A DNA stretch of 13,434 nt from CAZLYF01 sp964586835 (GTDB taxonomy: Bacteria > Bacillota > Clostridia > Christensenellales > Aristaeellaceae): contig CAZPIC010000049.1 in the NCBI GenBank assembly GCA_964586835.1, positions 1 to 13,434 of the forward strand, written 5' to 3'. Positions within the stretch are counted from its first letter, which is position 1. Each line of letters begins with the position of its first letter. Below are positions 1 through 6,543 of the stretch, in pieces. The notes under the pieces were generated by a model. It made no database searches, was not told the origin of the DNA, and saw only the letters and a program-made list of their open reading frames with translations. Made by a program: the position numbers and the translations under genes.

Positions 1-49
1 TGTGATTTCTTCGTATCTCGGCCTTTCAGGTCATGCTTGTGAATAATCC

Positions 50-63
50 AGGATAATTATTCC
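50..63. promoter_or_regulatory. Possible ArgR/AhrC-type operator upstream of amino-acid ABC operon
   Basis: The 14 bases AGGATAATTATTCC match the ARG-box core TGAATWWWWATTCA at 11 of 14 positions. A second half-site, TGAATAAT, lies just upstream at 40-47. The site is about 27 bp upstream of the -35 element of the transporter promoter. Arginine repressors commonly control amino-acid uptake genes, so the site is plausible. However, it is AT-rich DNA matched against a degenerate consensus, and no argR gene is visible here. Confidence 0.35.
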
Positions 64-89
64 GCGTCCGACATATTTATGCGAATGGC

Positions 90-118
90 TCGACAGGTCT
101 TCTCTGCCGTGGTATGAT
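90..118 (+). promoter_or_regulatory. Sigma-70/SigA-type promoter for the amino-acid ABC operon
   Basis: The -35 TCGACA (90-95) and -10 TATGAT (113-118) each match consensus at 5 of 6 positions with an ideal 17-nt spacer. A TG one base before the -10 gives an extended -10. Transcription should begin near 125, about 40 nt before the chosen GTG start at 165. This also argues against the in-frame ATG at 114, which lies within the -10 box. Confidence 0.7.
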
Positions 119-164
119 CCCGCCATCGGTGGGACCGAAATCAATGGTCAAGGAGGAAACAGAC

Positions 165-968
165 GTGTTTCGCTTAAAAAGGGCTCTGGCAATCCTGTTG
201 CTGTCTACAGTCTTTGTGCTGCCAGTCATGGCGGCGGAGGACACTTCGCTTCATACGGTGCTGGACGCCGGGAAGCTCGTTCTTGGCCTTGATACGAGCT
301 TCCCGCCCATGGGCTTCATCGACCCTGCCACGGGAGAGACCGTGGGGTTTGACATCGACCTCGCCCAGGAGGTTGCCACCCGGCTCGGGGTTGAGCTTGT
401 CTGCCAGCCGATCAACTGGGACGCAAAGGAAATGGAACTCAACGCAGGCAATATCGATTGCATCTGGAACGGCCTGACCATCACGCCGGCGCGTTTGGAG
501 AGCATGAACATCTCCATGCCCTACCTGCGCAATGAACAGGTCCTCGTGGTCCGCTCTGATGCCGGGATCAGCTCCCCTGAAGATCTGGCCGGGAAGACCC
601 TGGGCCTTCAGGCAGGCTCCAGCGCCAACGACGCACTGGACGCAGCGGAGGAATTCAAGGCAACGCTGGGAGAGGTCATCCCCTTTGATGAAAACCTGAC
701 AGCCCTGATGGATCTTAACTTGGGCGGCCTTGACGCTGTGCTGGCGGATATCGTTGTGGTGGACTACTACACAAAGGTAAACGACTATCCCTTCACGGTG
801 CTCGCGGAATCCCTGGCCCCTGAAGAATACGGGATCGCGTTCAGGAAGGCTGACGACGCGCTGCGGGCAGAGGTGGAGAAAGTCCTTCTTGAGATGAAGG
901 AGGATGGAACCCTGCAGAAGATCAGTGAGGACTGGTTCGGCGAGGATATCACCGTCCTGGGCGAATGA
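165..968 (+). CDS. Amino-acid ABC transporter, extracellular substrate-binding protein
   Basis: A 267-residue solute-binding protein of the bacterial extracellular family 3 (SBP_bac_3). It captures a polar amino acid outside the membrane and delivers it to the permease and ATPase encoded next. The start is GTG 165 with AGGAGG at 151-156 (8-nt spacing); an ATG at 114 lies in the promoter. Residues 1-24 form a signal peptide with a basic N-terminus, a hydrophobic core and a small-residue end (VMAAED). There is no lipobox cysteine, which is unusual for a Gram-positive binding protein. Family hallmarks are the start of the lobe (LVLGLDTSFPPMGF, about 38-51), VGFDIDLAQEVA (about 60-71) and the hinge region WNGLTITPAR (about 101-110). 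The C-terminus DGTLQKISEDWFG is typical. The exact substrate cannot be read from sequence. Confidence 0.93.
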   Translation: MFRLKRALAILLLSTVFVLPVMAAEDTSLHTVLDAGKLVLGLDTSFPPMGFIDPATGETVGFDIDLAQEVATRLGVELVCQPINWDAKEMELNAGNIDCIWNGLTITPARLESMNISMPYLRNEQVLVVRSDAGISSPEDLAGKTLGLQAGSSANDALDAAEEFKATLGEVIPFDENLTALMDLNLGGLDAVLADIVVVDYYTKVNDYPFTVLAESLAPEEYGIAFRKADDALRAEVEKVLLEMKEDGTLQKISEDWFGEDITVLGE

Positions 969-982
969 AAGGCGCGAAAGAG

Positions 983-1001
983 CGCTGCGGGCTTTGCAGC
1001 G
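983..1001 (+). promoter_or_regulatory. Intercistronic stem-loop between binding protein and permease
   Basis: CGCTGC (983-988) and GCAGCG (996-1001) form a 6-bp GC-rich stem with a 7-nt loop in the 66-nt gap after the binding-protein stop. No U-tract follows. Hairpins here often stabilise the upstream message or partly stop transcription so that binding protein exceeds permease. That role is inferred from position only. Confidence 0.35.
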
Positions 1002-1034
1002 TGCCTTTGATGATCCTCTTGTGCAGGGGCGTTT

Positions 1035-1700
1035 ATGCAGTATTTGAATAACCCTGAGCGGTTCATGGTATTGATGGGCCAGCTATGGGAAGGGCTGGGG
1101 GTGACCCTGGCCCTGTTTTTCCAGACGCTGCTCTATTCATTGCCTTTGGGGCTTGTGTTTGCCCAGATGCGCATGAGCCGGTACTTTGTTGTGCGTGTGC
1201 CCGTGCGGCTGCTGATCCTCATCATGCGCGGGACGCCGCTGATCCTGCAGGTCTTTACCATTTATTTTATCCTGCCCACGATCTTCGGACGGGCCCTTGA
1301 CCGGATGGCAGCTGTCGTCATTGCCTTTTCAGTCAACTATGCCGCTTACTTTGCGGAGATCTACCGGGGGGGCGTGCAGGCGATCCCTGTCGGCCAGAGG
1401 GAGGCGGCCAAGGTCTTGGGACTGACCAGAGCGCAGGCCTTTGTGCGGATCATCCTCCCCCAGGCGCTAAAGCACATTGTGCTCCCGGTTTCAAACGAAG
1501 TCATCACCCTTGTGAAGGATACCGCCCTGGTCACAGCGGTGGGGATGGCTGAACTGTACCGGGCGGCCCGCAACGCCACCAGCGCGACAGGCTCGCTGGA
1601 GCCCCTGTTCATTGCGGGAGCTTTCTACCTGGTGTTCAACGCGCTGGTGACGGCCGTTTTTGACCTGATAGACCGCGGGTTTGCCTACTACAAGGGGTGA
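1035..1700 (+). CDS. Amino-acid ABC transporter permease (HisM/GlnP type)
   Basis: A 221-residue integral membrane permease of the His/Glu/Gln/Arg/opine family, of normal length. Hydrophobic stretches at about 20-45, 55-82, 90-110, 143-172 and 190-212 fit the usual five membrane spans. The MRGTPLILQVF stretch (64-74) is typical. The cytoplasmic EAA loop (EIYRGGVQAIPVGQREAAKV, 108-127, followed by LGL) is well preserved and docks on the ATPase. It lies between the binding-protein gene and the ATPase gene, and its stop is only 4 nt before the ATPase start. The ribosome binding site upstream of ATG 1035 is weak (AGGGGC). It forms the membrane channel of the importer. Confidence 0.93.
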   Translation: MQYLNNPERFMVLMGQLWEGLGVTLALFFQTLLYSLPLGLVFAQMRMSRYFVVRVPVRLLILIMRGTPLILQVFTIYFILPTIFGRALDRMAAVVIAFSVNYAAYFAEIYRGGVQAIPVGQREAAKVLGLTRAQAFVRIILPQALKHIVLPVSNEVITLVKDTALVTAVGMAELYRAARNATSATGSLEPLFIAGAFYLVFNALVTAVFDLIDRGFAYYKG

Positions 1701-1704
1701 GGGT

Positions 1705-2457
1705 ATGCTGACAGCCGACAGCATCGTGAAGCGCTTTGGCTCAAGCGAAGTGCTTCTGGGCGTGTCCCTGGAGGTGAAAAAGGGAGAGGTTGTCGCTGTG
1801 ATCGGGCCCAGCGGTTCCGGCAAAAGCACGCTGCTGCGCTGCCTGAACCACCTGGAGCGGATAGACGAAGGGCGTATCGAGGTGGAAGGGGAGCTGATGG
1901 CGGATATGGCTGCGGGCGGGTACGCGCCGGCCGGAAAACTCCGCAAGATCTGCCTGAAGATGGGCTATGTCTTCCAGAACTTCAACCTTTTTCCCCATAT
2001 GACAGCGCTGGGCAATGTTGTCGAGGCGCCTGCCCGCGTGCTTGGCATGAGCAGGAGGGAGGCCAGGGACCGTGCCCTCGCCCTGCTTGCGAAGGTAGGC
2101 CTGTCCGACAAGGCGGATCAGTATCCCTATACCCTTTCCGGCGGTCAGCAGCAGCGCGTGGCCATCGCGCGGGCGCTGGCGATGGAGCCCAGGCTCCTGT
2201 GCTTTGATGAACCGACGTCCGCGCTTGATCCCCAGCTGACCATGGAGGTGCTGCGCGTGATCCGTGACCTGGCATTGGAGAACCGCACGATGATCGTGGT
2301 GACCCATGAGATGGCCTTTGCAAAAGAGGTGGCGGACCGTGTGATCTTTATGCGCGAAGGGCTGGTTTTGATGGAGGGGCCGCCGGACAGGGTCTTTGCA
2401 GCCCCTGCGGTGCGGAGGTTTACGGGCGGTGAGGCTGAAAAAGCCCAGCCTGTGTGA
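1705..2457 (+). CDS. Amino-acid ABC transporter ATP-binding protein (GlnQ/HisP type)
   Basis: A 250-residue ATPase that powers the importer from the cytoplasmic side. ATG 1705 was chosen because it sits 4 nt after the permease stop, directly behind a GGGGTGAGGG ribosome binding site; an upstream in-frame TTG at 1681 would overlap the permease. All nucleotide-binding motifs are present: Walker A GPSGSGKS (34-41), Q-loop Q91 in YVFQNFNLFPH, signature LSGGQ (144-148), Walker B LLCFDEPT (164-171), D-loop SALD and switch histidine H201. The MEVLRVI and THEMAFAKEVADR stretches are characteristic of the polar amino-acid subfamily. Translational coupling with the permease is likely. Confidence 0.95.
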   Translation: MLTADSIVKRFGSSEVLLGVSLEVKKGEVVAVIGPSGSGKSTLLRCLNHLERIDEGRIEVEGELMADMAAGGYAPAGKLRKICLKMGYVFQNFNLFPHMTALGNVVEAPARVLGMSRREARDRALALLAKVGLSDKADQYPYTLSGGQQQRVAIARALAMEPRLLCFDEPTSALDPQLTMEVLRVIRDLALENRTMIVVTHEMAFAKEVADRVIFMREGLVLMEGPPDRVFAAPAVRRFTGGEAEKAQPV

Positions 2458-2474
2458 GAGGGCCCTCCCCTCTC
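2456..2474 (+). terminator. Hairpin overlapping the end of the ABC ATPase gene, weak terminator candidate
   Basis: GAGAGGG (2456-2462) and CCCTCTC (2468-2474) form a 7-bp stem with a 5-nt loop, overlapping the stop codon. No run of T follows, so an intrinsic terminator is doubtful. It could be a stabilising 3' hairpin of the transporter message. Confidence 0.3.
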
Positions 2475-2565
2475 CCTTGCCCTTGGACCGTGATGTGCGC
2501 GACAGCCCCCATGCCGGGCGGCCAGCGCGAGATGGAGGGGCCGATTCGGACAGGAGGACAGAAGA

Positions 2566-3747
2566 ATGTCTGTGTTCACCAAATGTGAAAACTACCACGA
2601 ACCCGACCAGATCCGTTCCATGGGTCTGTACCCCTACTTCCATGAGCTTCAGTCCAGGCAGGACAACGAGGTCATCATGGAGGGCAAGCGCCGGATCATG
2701 CTGGGCTCAAACAACTATCTGGGGCTTACGAACCATCCCGAAGTTAAGCGCGCCGCTGTGGAAGCGGTGGAAAAATACGGCACAGGCTGCTCCGGCTCCC
2801 GCTTTTTAAACGGTACGCTCGACATCCACGTGCGCCTTGAGGAAATGCTCGCCTCCTTCCTCAGCAAAGAAGCCGCCGTGATTTTTTCCACGGGGTTTCA
2901 GACCAACCTGGGCATTATCAGCGCGCTGTGCGGTCATACCGATTATGAAGTCTGCGACAGGGAAAACCATGCCAGCATCTACGACGGATGCAAGCTGAGT
3001 TACAGCCGTATGGTGCGCTACCGCCACTCGGATATGGAAGACCTGGAGGCCAAGCTGGCGGCTCTGCCCCCTGACTCGGGCAAGCTGATCATTACGGACG
3101 GCGTTTTCAGCATGAGCGGCGATATCTGCAAGCTGCCGGAGATCGTAGCCCTTAAGAAGAAATATGGCGCCCAGCTTATGGTGGATGATGCCCATGCCCT
3201 GGGGGTGATCGGGGAGGGCGGCCGCGGAACCGCCTCCTACTTTGGCCTGGAGGACGAGGTGGACATCATCATGGGAACCTTTTCCAAGTCCCTCGCGAGC
3301 CTGGGCGGCTTCATGGCTGCGCCTGCGCGCGTGGCTGACTATGTACGCCACAAGTCCCGTCCATTCATCTTCTCAGCCTCTGTAACGCCTGCTTCCTGCG
3401 CTTCAGCGATGGAATCGCTGAAGGTGATCATGAACCATCCCGAAAAGGTTGCCCGACTCAACGAACTGGCAAGGTACATGAAACAGCTGATGCAGGATCG
3501 CAGCATCCCCATTGTGGAGTCCCCCACCCCGATCATCGCCGTCTATGCAAAGGACATGGTGACGACGCTGACTGTGGCCAAGGAGATGTACGACAGCGGC
3601 GTCTACGTCAATACGGTGCTTCCTCCCGCCGCGCCGGAGAACAACTGCATGCTTCGCATCAGCCTGATGGCCACCCATACGGAAGAGCTCATCCTGGAAG
3701 CTGTCGACGTCATCGAGGCAGTGCTCAGGAAACACGGTCTGGTATAA
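2566..3747 (+). CDS. PLP-dependent alpha-oxoamine synthase (serine palmitoyltransferase / KBL / AONS family)
   Basis: A 393-residue fold-type I PLP enzyme that condenses an amino acid with an acyl thioester, releasing CO2. ATG 2566 has AGGAGG at 2552-2557 (8 nt). Visible active-site residues are H135 (NHAS), D207 and H210 (VDDAH), Schiff-base lysine K241 (GTFSKSLASLGG) and R364 (LRIS). The N-terminal GSNNYLGL (47-54) and KYGTGCSGSRFLNGT (70-84) are the conserved glycine-rich segments. The GTFSKSLASLGG form resembles bacterial serine palmitoyltransferases rather than E. coli Kbl (recalled as GTLGKALGGASGG). Similar proteins are often annotated as glycine C-acetyltransferase or 8-amino-7-oxononanoate synthase. 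No threonine dehydrogenase, biotin or sphingolipid gene is adjacent, so the substrate stays open. It appears to be a separate transcription unit. Confidence 0.88.
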   Translation: MSVFTKCENYHEPDQIRSMGLYPYFHELQSRQDNEVIMEGKRRIMLGSNNYLGLTNHPEVKRAAVEAVEKYGTGCSGSRFLNGTLDIHVRLEEMLASFLSKEAAVIFSTGFQTNLGIISALCGHTDYEVCDRENHASIYDGCKLSYSRMVRYRHSDMEDLEAKLAALPPDSGKLIITDGVFSMSGDICKLPEIVALKKKYGAQLMVDDAHALGVIGEGGRGTASYFGLEDEVDIIMGTFSKSLASLGGFMAAPARVADYVRHKSRPFIFSASVTPASCASAMESLKVIMNHPEKVARLNELARYMKQLMQDRSIPIVESPTPIIAVYAKDMVTTLTVAKEMYDSGVYVNTVLPPAAPENNCMLRISLMATHTEELILEAVDVIEAVLRKHGLV

Positions 3748-3750
3748 AAT

Positions 3751-3772
3751 CCGTGCGCTCTCCAGCGCTCGG
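3751..3772 (+). terminator. Hairpin directly after the oxoamine synthase gene
   Basis: CCGTGCGCT (3751-3759) pairs with AGCGCTCGG (3764-3772) over nine positions with one T-T mismatch and a CTCC loop, three bases after the stop codon TAA. The following bases are ACATAGGG, not a U-tract. On the opposite strand the hairpin is followed by ATTTTATA, but no minus-strand gene is present to use it. Probably a 3'-end hairpin; termination is uncertain. Confidence 0.35.
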
Positions 3773-3802
3773 ACATAGGGAAAAGGGATCCCTCCTCCGG
3801 AA

Positions 3803-3832
3803 AGAGAGCCTTGGTCTATAAACCTGCTCTCT
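3803..3832. other. Unassigned hairpin in the 283-nt gap before the DUF134 gene
   Basis: AGAGAGC (3803-3809) and GCTCTCT (3826-3832) form a perfect 7-bp stem. A smaller GGT/ACC pairing sits inside the 16-nt loop. It lies about 130 nt upstream of the candidate promoter, so it is not an obvious leader of the next gene. Apart from this hairpin, the hairpin at 3751, and the promoter and palindrome further right, nothing else was recognised in 3748-4030. Confidence 0.25.
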
Positions 3833-3957
3833 GCACGGGAAGGGCTGTGCAGCGCCTTGACGGGCCCTGTGGACTGGAGCGGGCAACAGGGCGCAGAGGC
3901 TCGGGCCCTCCCTTGGATATGCCATGGGACGAGGGTGGATTTCTGGCGGCGCGACGC

Positions 3958-3987
3958 TTGACAGGCGGGGCACCGAAGGAGTAATCT
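3958..3987 (+). promoter_or_regulatory. Candidate promoter of the Fe-S/metal-cofactor cluster
   Basis: A perfect -35 TTGACA (3958-3963) is followed after 18 nt by TAATCT (3982-3987), a poor -10 with 3 of 6 matches. The start point would be near 3994, leaving a leader of about 37 nt before GTG 4031. The weak -10 fits a promoter needing an activator, which is inference. Confidence 0.42.
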
Positions 3988-3999
3988 GAAACTGTTATC

Positions 4000-4009
4000 G
4001 ACATATGTC
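4000..4009. promoter_or_regulatory. Perfect 10-bp palindrome GACATATGTC, operator candidate
   Basis: GACATATGTC is its own reverse complement. It lies between the candidate -10 and the ribosome binding site (GAGGGAGGGAGC, 4016-4027) of the DUF134 gene. Its position just downstream of the predicted start point suits a repressor or autoregulatory site. DUF134, encoded next and carrying a helix-turn-helix, is the natural candidate to bind it. A 10-bp palindrome can also arise by chance. Confidence 0.35.
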
Positions 4010-4030
4010 ACGAAAGAGGGAGGGAGCACC

Positions 4031-4393
4031 GTGCCGAGGCCGAGGAAGGGGAGACGGGTCTGTGAGATGCCCTCTTTCAGCCGCTTTGGCCCCCTGGATG
4101 GCCTGCCGGGGGGAGGGGGGCCGGTTGTGATGACCGTAGACGAATATGAAACCCTTCGACTCATCGACCTTGAAGATCACACCCAAGAGGAGTGTGCGGG
4201 ACAGATGGGGGTGGCGCGCACTACGGTTCAGGGCATCTATGAGTCGGCCCGGCGCAAGGTGGCGCATGCCCTGGTGGGAGGCAGGCCCCTGCTCATCAGT
4301 GGCGGTGAAATCAGGCTCTGTGACGGGTCGGGTCCCCTGTGCGCCCAGCGCTGTCGGCGGATGCGCCGTGGTGGACAAGGGAGGGATCGTTAA
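4031..4393 (+). CDS. DUF134 (UPF0251) family predicted DNA-binding protein
   Basis: A 120-residue protein starting at GTG 4031 behind GAGGGAGGGAGC. The N-terminus MPRPRKGRRV is the DUF134 hallmark, although the cysteine usual at position 7 (MPRPRKCRRV) is glycine here and a cysteine follows at 11. Residues 34-48 (MTVDEYETLRLIDLE) and the helix-turn-helix at about 51-77 (TQEECAGQMGVARTTVQGIY, then ESARRKV) resemble sigma-70 region 4. The C-terminal part has a short LCDG...C...C cysteine segment that could bind metal. It opens the cluster, 39 nt before the first NifX gene, so it is the likely local regulator. The family is known mainly by its fold, and its ligand and targets are not established. 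Confidence 0.88.
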   Translation: MPRPRKGRRVCEMPSFSRFGPLDGLPGGGGPVVMTVDEYETLRLIDLEDHTQEECAGQMGVARTTVQGIYESARRKVAHALVGGRPLLISGGEIRLCDGSGPLCAQRCRRMRRGGQGRDR

Positions 4394-4432
4394 CCAGCGG
4401 TTTAAGCGCAGAAAACACGCAGGAGGTTTTTT

Positions 4433-4801
4433 ATGAGGATTGCTATTCCGGCAAATGGTGAAACACTGGATTCCGGCGTATGTCCGTCTTTCGGGCGCGC
4501 GCCTTTTTTCCTGATCCATGACAGCAACGCGAAGGAGAATACATTCATCAAAAACCTCGCGGCGGACAGCCAGGGCGGAGCGGGCATCCGGGCGGCACAG
4601 GCAGTGGCCGACAGCGGCGCTAACGCCGTGCTGACCCCTCGGTGCGGAGAGAACGCCGCCAAGGTCCTGAAGGCCGCCGGGATTAAAATCTGCTTGACGG
4701 AGGGGCTGTCGCTGACAGAAAATATAGGGGCTTTCCTTAGAAATGAACTTAAAGAACTGACCGAGGCTCACCCCGGGCTTCATGGACAACAGCCTCAATA
4801 A
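4433..4801 (+). CDS. NifX/NafY-like dinitrogenase iron-molybdenum cofactor family protein (first copy)
   Basis: A 122-residue protein of the NifB/NifX/NafY cofactor-binding fold (Nitro_FeMo-Co, RNase H-like). It has an excellent AGGAGG (4421-4426) 6 nt before ATG 4433. The N-terminus MRIAIPANGETLDSGVCPSF followed by GRAPFFLI is the family signature; the usual HFGR is SFGR here. GGAGIRAAQAVADSGANAVLTPRCG (48-72, quoted in part) forms the conserved core, and cysteines lie at 17, 71 and 87. Members bind Fe-Mo cofactor precursors or, in Desulfovibrio orange protein, a Mo-Cu-S cluster. No nif structural genes are seen, so nitrogen fixation is not implied. Its stop is one base before the ATG of the next ATPase gene. 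Confidence 0.9.
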   Translation: MRIAIPANGETLDSGVCPSFGRAPFFLIHDSNAKENTFIKNLAADSQGGAGIRAAQAVADSGANAVLTPRCGENAAKVLKAAGIKICLTEGLSLTENIGAFLRNELKELTEAHPGLHGQQPQ

Positions 4802-4802
4802 G

Positions 4803-5633
4803 ATGCGCATCGCGGTCCTGAGTGGAAAGGGCGGGACGGGCAAAACCCTTGTGTCTGTCAACCTTGCCGCTGTCGCGGGGGGCAGCGTCTATATCGACTG
4901 CGATGTGGAAGAGCCAAACGGTCGCATCTTCCTGAAGCCTGAAAACACCGTGGAAGAAACCGTGTACGTTCCGGTGCCTCGGCTGAACCCCAGTGCCTGC
5001 GACGGTTGCGGGAAGTGTGCGGAATTCTGCGCCTTTAATGCGCTGGCTATGGCGAAGGGGAAGCCCATGGTGTTTGACGGAATCTGCCATAGCTGTGGCG
5101 GTTGCGTCCTTGTATGCCCGCAAAAGGCCCTTCTGGAAAAACCGCGGCCGATAGGCCGCGTGGAACGCGGGGAAAGCCAGGATGTCAGTGTTCACACCGG
5201 CATCCTCAATGAGGGGGAAGCCTCGGGTGTGCCCATTATCAAGAAGCTCCTTGCCCAGCAGCATAAGGCAGGCACGCCGGTTATCCTGGACTGCCCTCCC
5301 GGCGCTGCCTGCTCCGTCATAGAGAGTGTTCAGGGGGCGGACGTCTGCATCCTGGTCGCCGAGCCCACGCGCTACGGCGCCGCCAACCTGGCGCTTGTGC
5401 ACGAGCTGGCTGTCCTTTTGGAAAAACCGCATGGGGCTTTGCTCAACAAATGCCTGGATGGAGACAACCCTTCCCAGGACCTGTGTCACCAAAGGGGTAT
5501 CCCTGTGTTTGGGAGGATCCCCTTTGACAGGGACCTCGGGACACTCTGCGCAGAGGGCAGGGTCGCAGCCCGGGAAGAAGAGAAATACCGAACGATGTTC
5601 CTTGACATCCTGGACAGGGTCGTATCTGGGTGA
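4803..5633 (+). CDS. MinD-superfamily P-loop ATPase with inserted 2x[4Fe-4S] ferredoxin domain (copy A)
   Basis: A cytoplasmic ATPase of 276 residues from ATG 4803. An ATG at 4782 would add seven residues and overlap the NifX gene; neither start has a clear ribosome binding site. The later start is preferred because the strand leading to the P-loop then begins at MRIAVLSGKGG, as in its paralogue. Deviant Walker A is SGKGGTGKT (7-15), switch I lies around DCDVEEPN (32-39) and switch II is LDCPPG (162-167). Two clusters of four cysteines, C66-C69-C72-C76 and C95-C98-C101-C105, form a bacterial ferredoxin domain inserted after switch I. The family is found in orp-type clusters of sulfate reducers and is thought to couple ATP hydrolysis to Fe-S or electron handling. 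Its role here is inferred. Confidence 0.9.
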   Translation: MRIAVLSGKGGTGKTLVSVNLAAVAGGSVYIDCDVEEPNGRIFLKPENTVEETVYVPVPRLNPSACDGCGKCAEFCAFNALAMAKGKPMVFDGICHSCGGCVLVCPQKALLEKPRPIGRVERGESQDVSVHTGILNEGEASGVPIIKKLLAQQHKAGTPVILDCPPGAACSVIESVQGADVCILVAEPTRYGAANLALVHELAVLLEKPHGALLNKCLDGDNPSQDLCHQRGIPVFGRIPFDRDLGTLCAEGRVAAREEEKYRTMFLDILDRVVSG

Positions 5634-5637
5634 AACG

Positions 5638-6543
5638 ATGAAGCAACTTCTGATCCTGAGTGGAAAGGGCGGAACCGGAAAGACGACGGTGGCAGGGGCC
5701 TTCATCAGCCTGGCTGCGGTCAGGGCCTTCGCGGACTGTGATGTAGACGCGCCGAACCTTCACCTGTCCCTGGCGGATTTGCCGGAGCCCGAGCGTGAGA
5801 CGTACTTTGGGCTTCCAAAGGCCCAGATTGACCCCGGTCGGTGTACAGGCTGTGGCCTGTGCAGGGACCACTGCAGGTTTGACGCGGTGCTTTGGGAGGG
5901 GGGCACTTTCCGGGTGGACCCCTTCGCCTGCGAGGGCTGTGCTGTGTGCACAGTGGTCTGTCCTGTAGATGCGGTCTCGATGCTGCCCTCGGCGAACGGT
6001 GAGATGCGGTTGTTTGCCGGGGGAGGACGGGTCTTTTCGACAGGCAGTCTTCATATGGGCAGCGGGAACACAGGCAAGCTGGTGGCTCAGGTCAAAAAGC
6101 GCTTGCTGGACAGAGCACCTGAGACCCAGCTTGCGGTCATCGATGGCTCGCCCGGGATCGGGTGCCCGGTCATCGCGTCGCTGAGCGGGGTGGATATGGT
6201 GCTGGTCGTGGCGGAGCCTTCCCTGTCAGGCCTGAGCGACCTGGGCCGCATCGTCAGGACCGCCAGACAGTTTCGCGTGAAGATCGCTGTTTGCGTCAAC
6301 AAATGGGACATCAGCCCCCGACATACTGAGATGATCAAAGCGTACTGTGTGGAGGAAGGCCTCCCCTTTGCCGGGCTGATCCCGTATGACCCCGCTGCAG
6401 TGGAGGCTGTCAATGAAGGCTTGACCGTTGCGCAGATGGACTGCCCCTCAGGCAGGGCCATTCAAGACATTTTTGAGAAGGTGGCGGGCCTGCTTTTCCC
6501 CGGAAAGGAGAGACATGATGCTGCGATTCACGGTGCTGGCTGA
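5638..6543 (+). CDS. MinD-superfamily P-loop ATPase with inserted 2x[4Fe-4S] ferredoxin domain (copy B)
   Basis: A 301-residue paralogue of the preceding gene, starting 4 nt after its stop; the two share a 19-base stretch across the start of the P-loop region. Deviant Walker A is SGKGGTGKT (8-16), switch I is DCDVDAPN (33-40) and switch II is DGSPGIGCPV (169-178). A nucleotide-specificity-like NKWD stands at 221-224. The ferredoxin insert has cysteines C69-C72-C75-C79 and C98-C101-C104-C108, enough for two [4Fe-4S] clusters. Copy A reads LDCPPG where this one reads DGSPGIGC, so the pair has diverged and may form a heterodimer. The 3' end overlaps the next gene by 26 nt. Probably cytoplasmic; the biochemical reaction is not established. 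Confidence 0.9.
   Translation: MKQLLILSGKGGTGKTTVAGAFISLAAVRAFADCDVDAPNLHLSLADLPEPERETYFGLPKAQIDPGRCTGCGLCRDHCRFDAVLWEGGTFRVDPFACEGCAVCTVVCPVDAVSMLPSANGEMRLFAGGGRVFSTGSLHMGSGNTGKLVAQVKKRLLDRAPETQLAVIDGSPGIGCPVIASLSGVDMVLVVAEPSLSGLSDLGRIVRTARQFRVKIAVCVNKWDISPRHTEMIKAYCVEEGLPFAGLIPYDPAAVEAVNEGLTVAQMDCPSGRAIQDIFEKVAGLLFPGKERHDAAIHGAG

Noticed and set aside
114..164. Upstream ATG start at 114 for the binding protein
   Set aside because: The ATG lies inside the -10 element. GTG 165 has AGGAGG at ideal spacing and a proper signal peptide.
1741..2643. Long minus-strand open frame (300 codons) opposite the ABC ATPase gene
   Set aside because: It is antisense to a gene with all ABC ATPase motifs intact, has low-complexity composition and no recognisable domain. 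High GC gives many such frames.
4782..4802. Earlier ATG start for ATPase A
   Set aside because: It would add seven residues before the P-loop strand and overlap the NifX gene. Neither start has a clear ribosome binding site, so the choice is not certain.
4749..5705. Long minus-strand open frame (318 codons) opposite ATPase A
   Set aside because: It lies antisense to the ferredoxin-ATPase gene with its complete motifs, and no family is recognisable in it.
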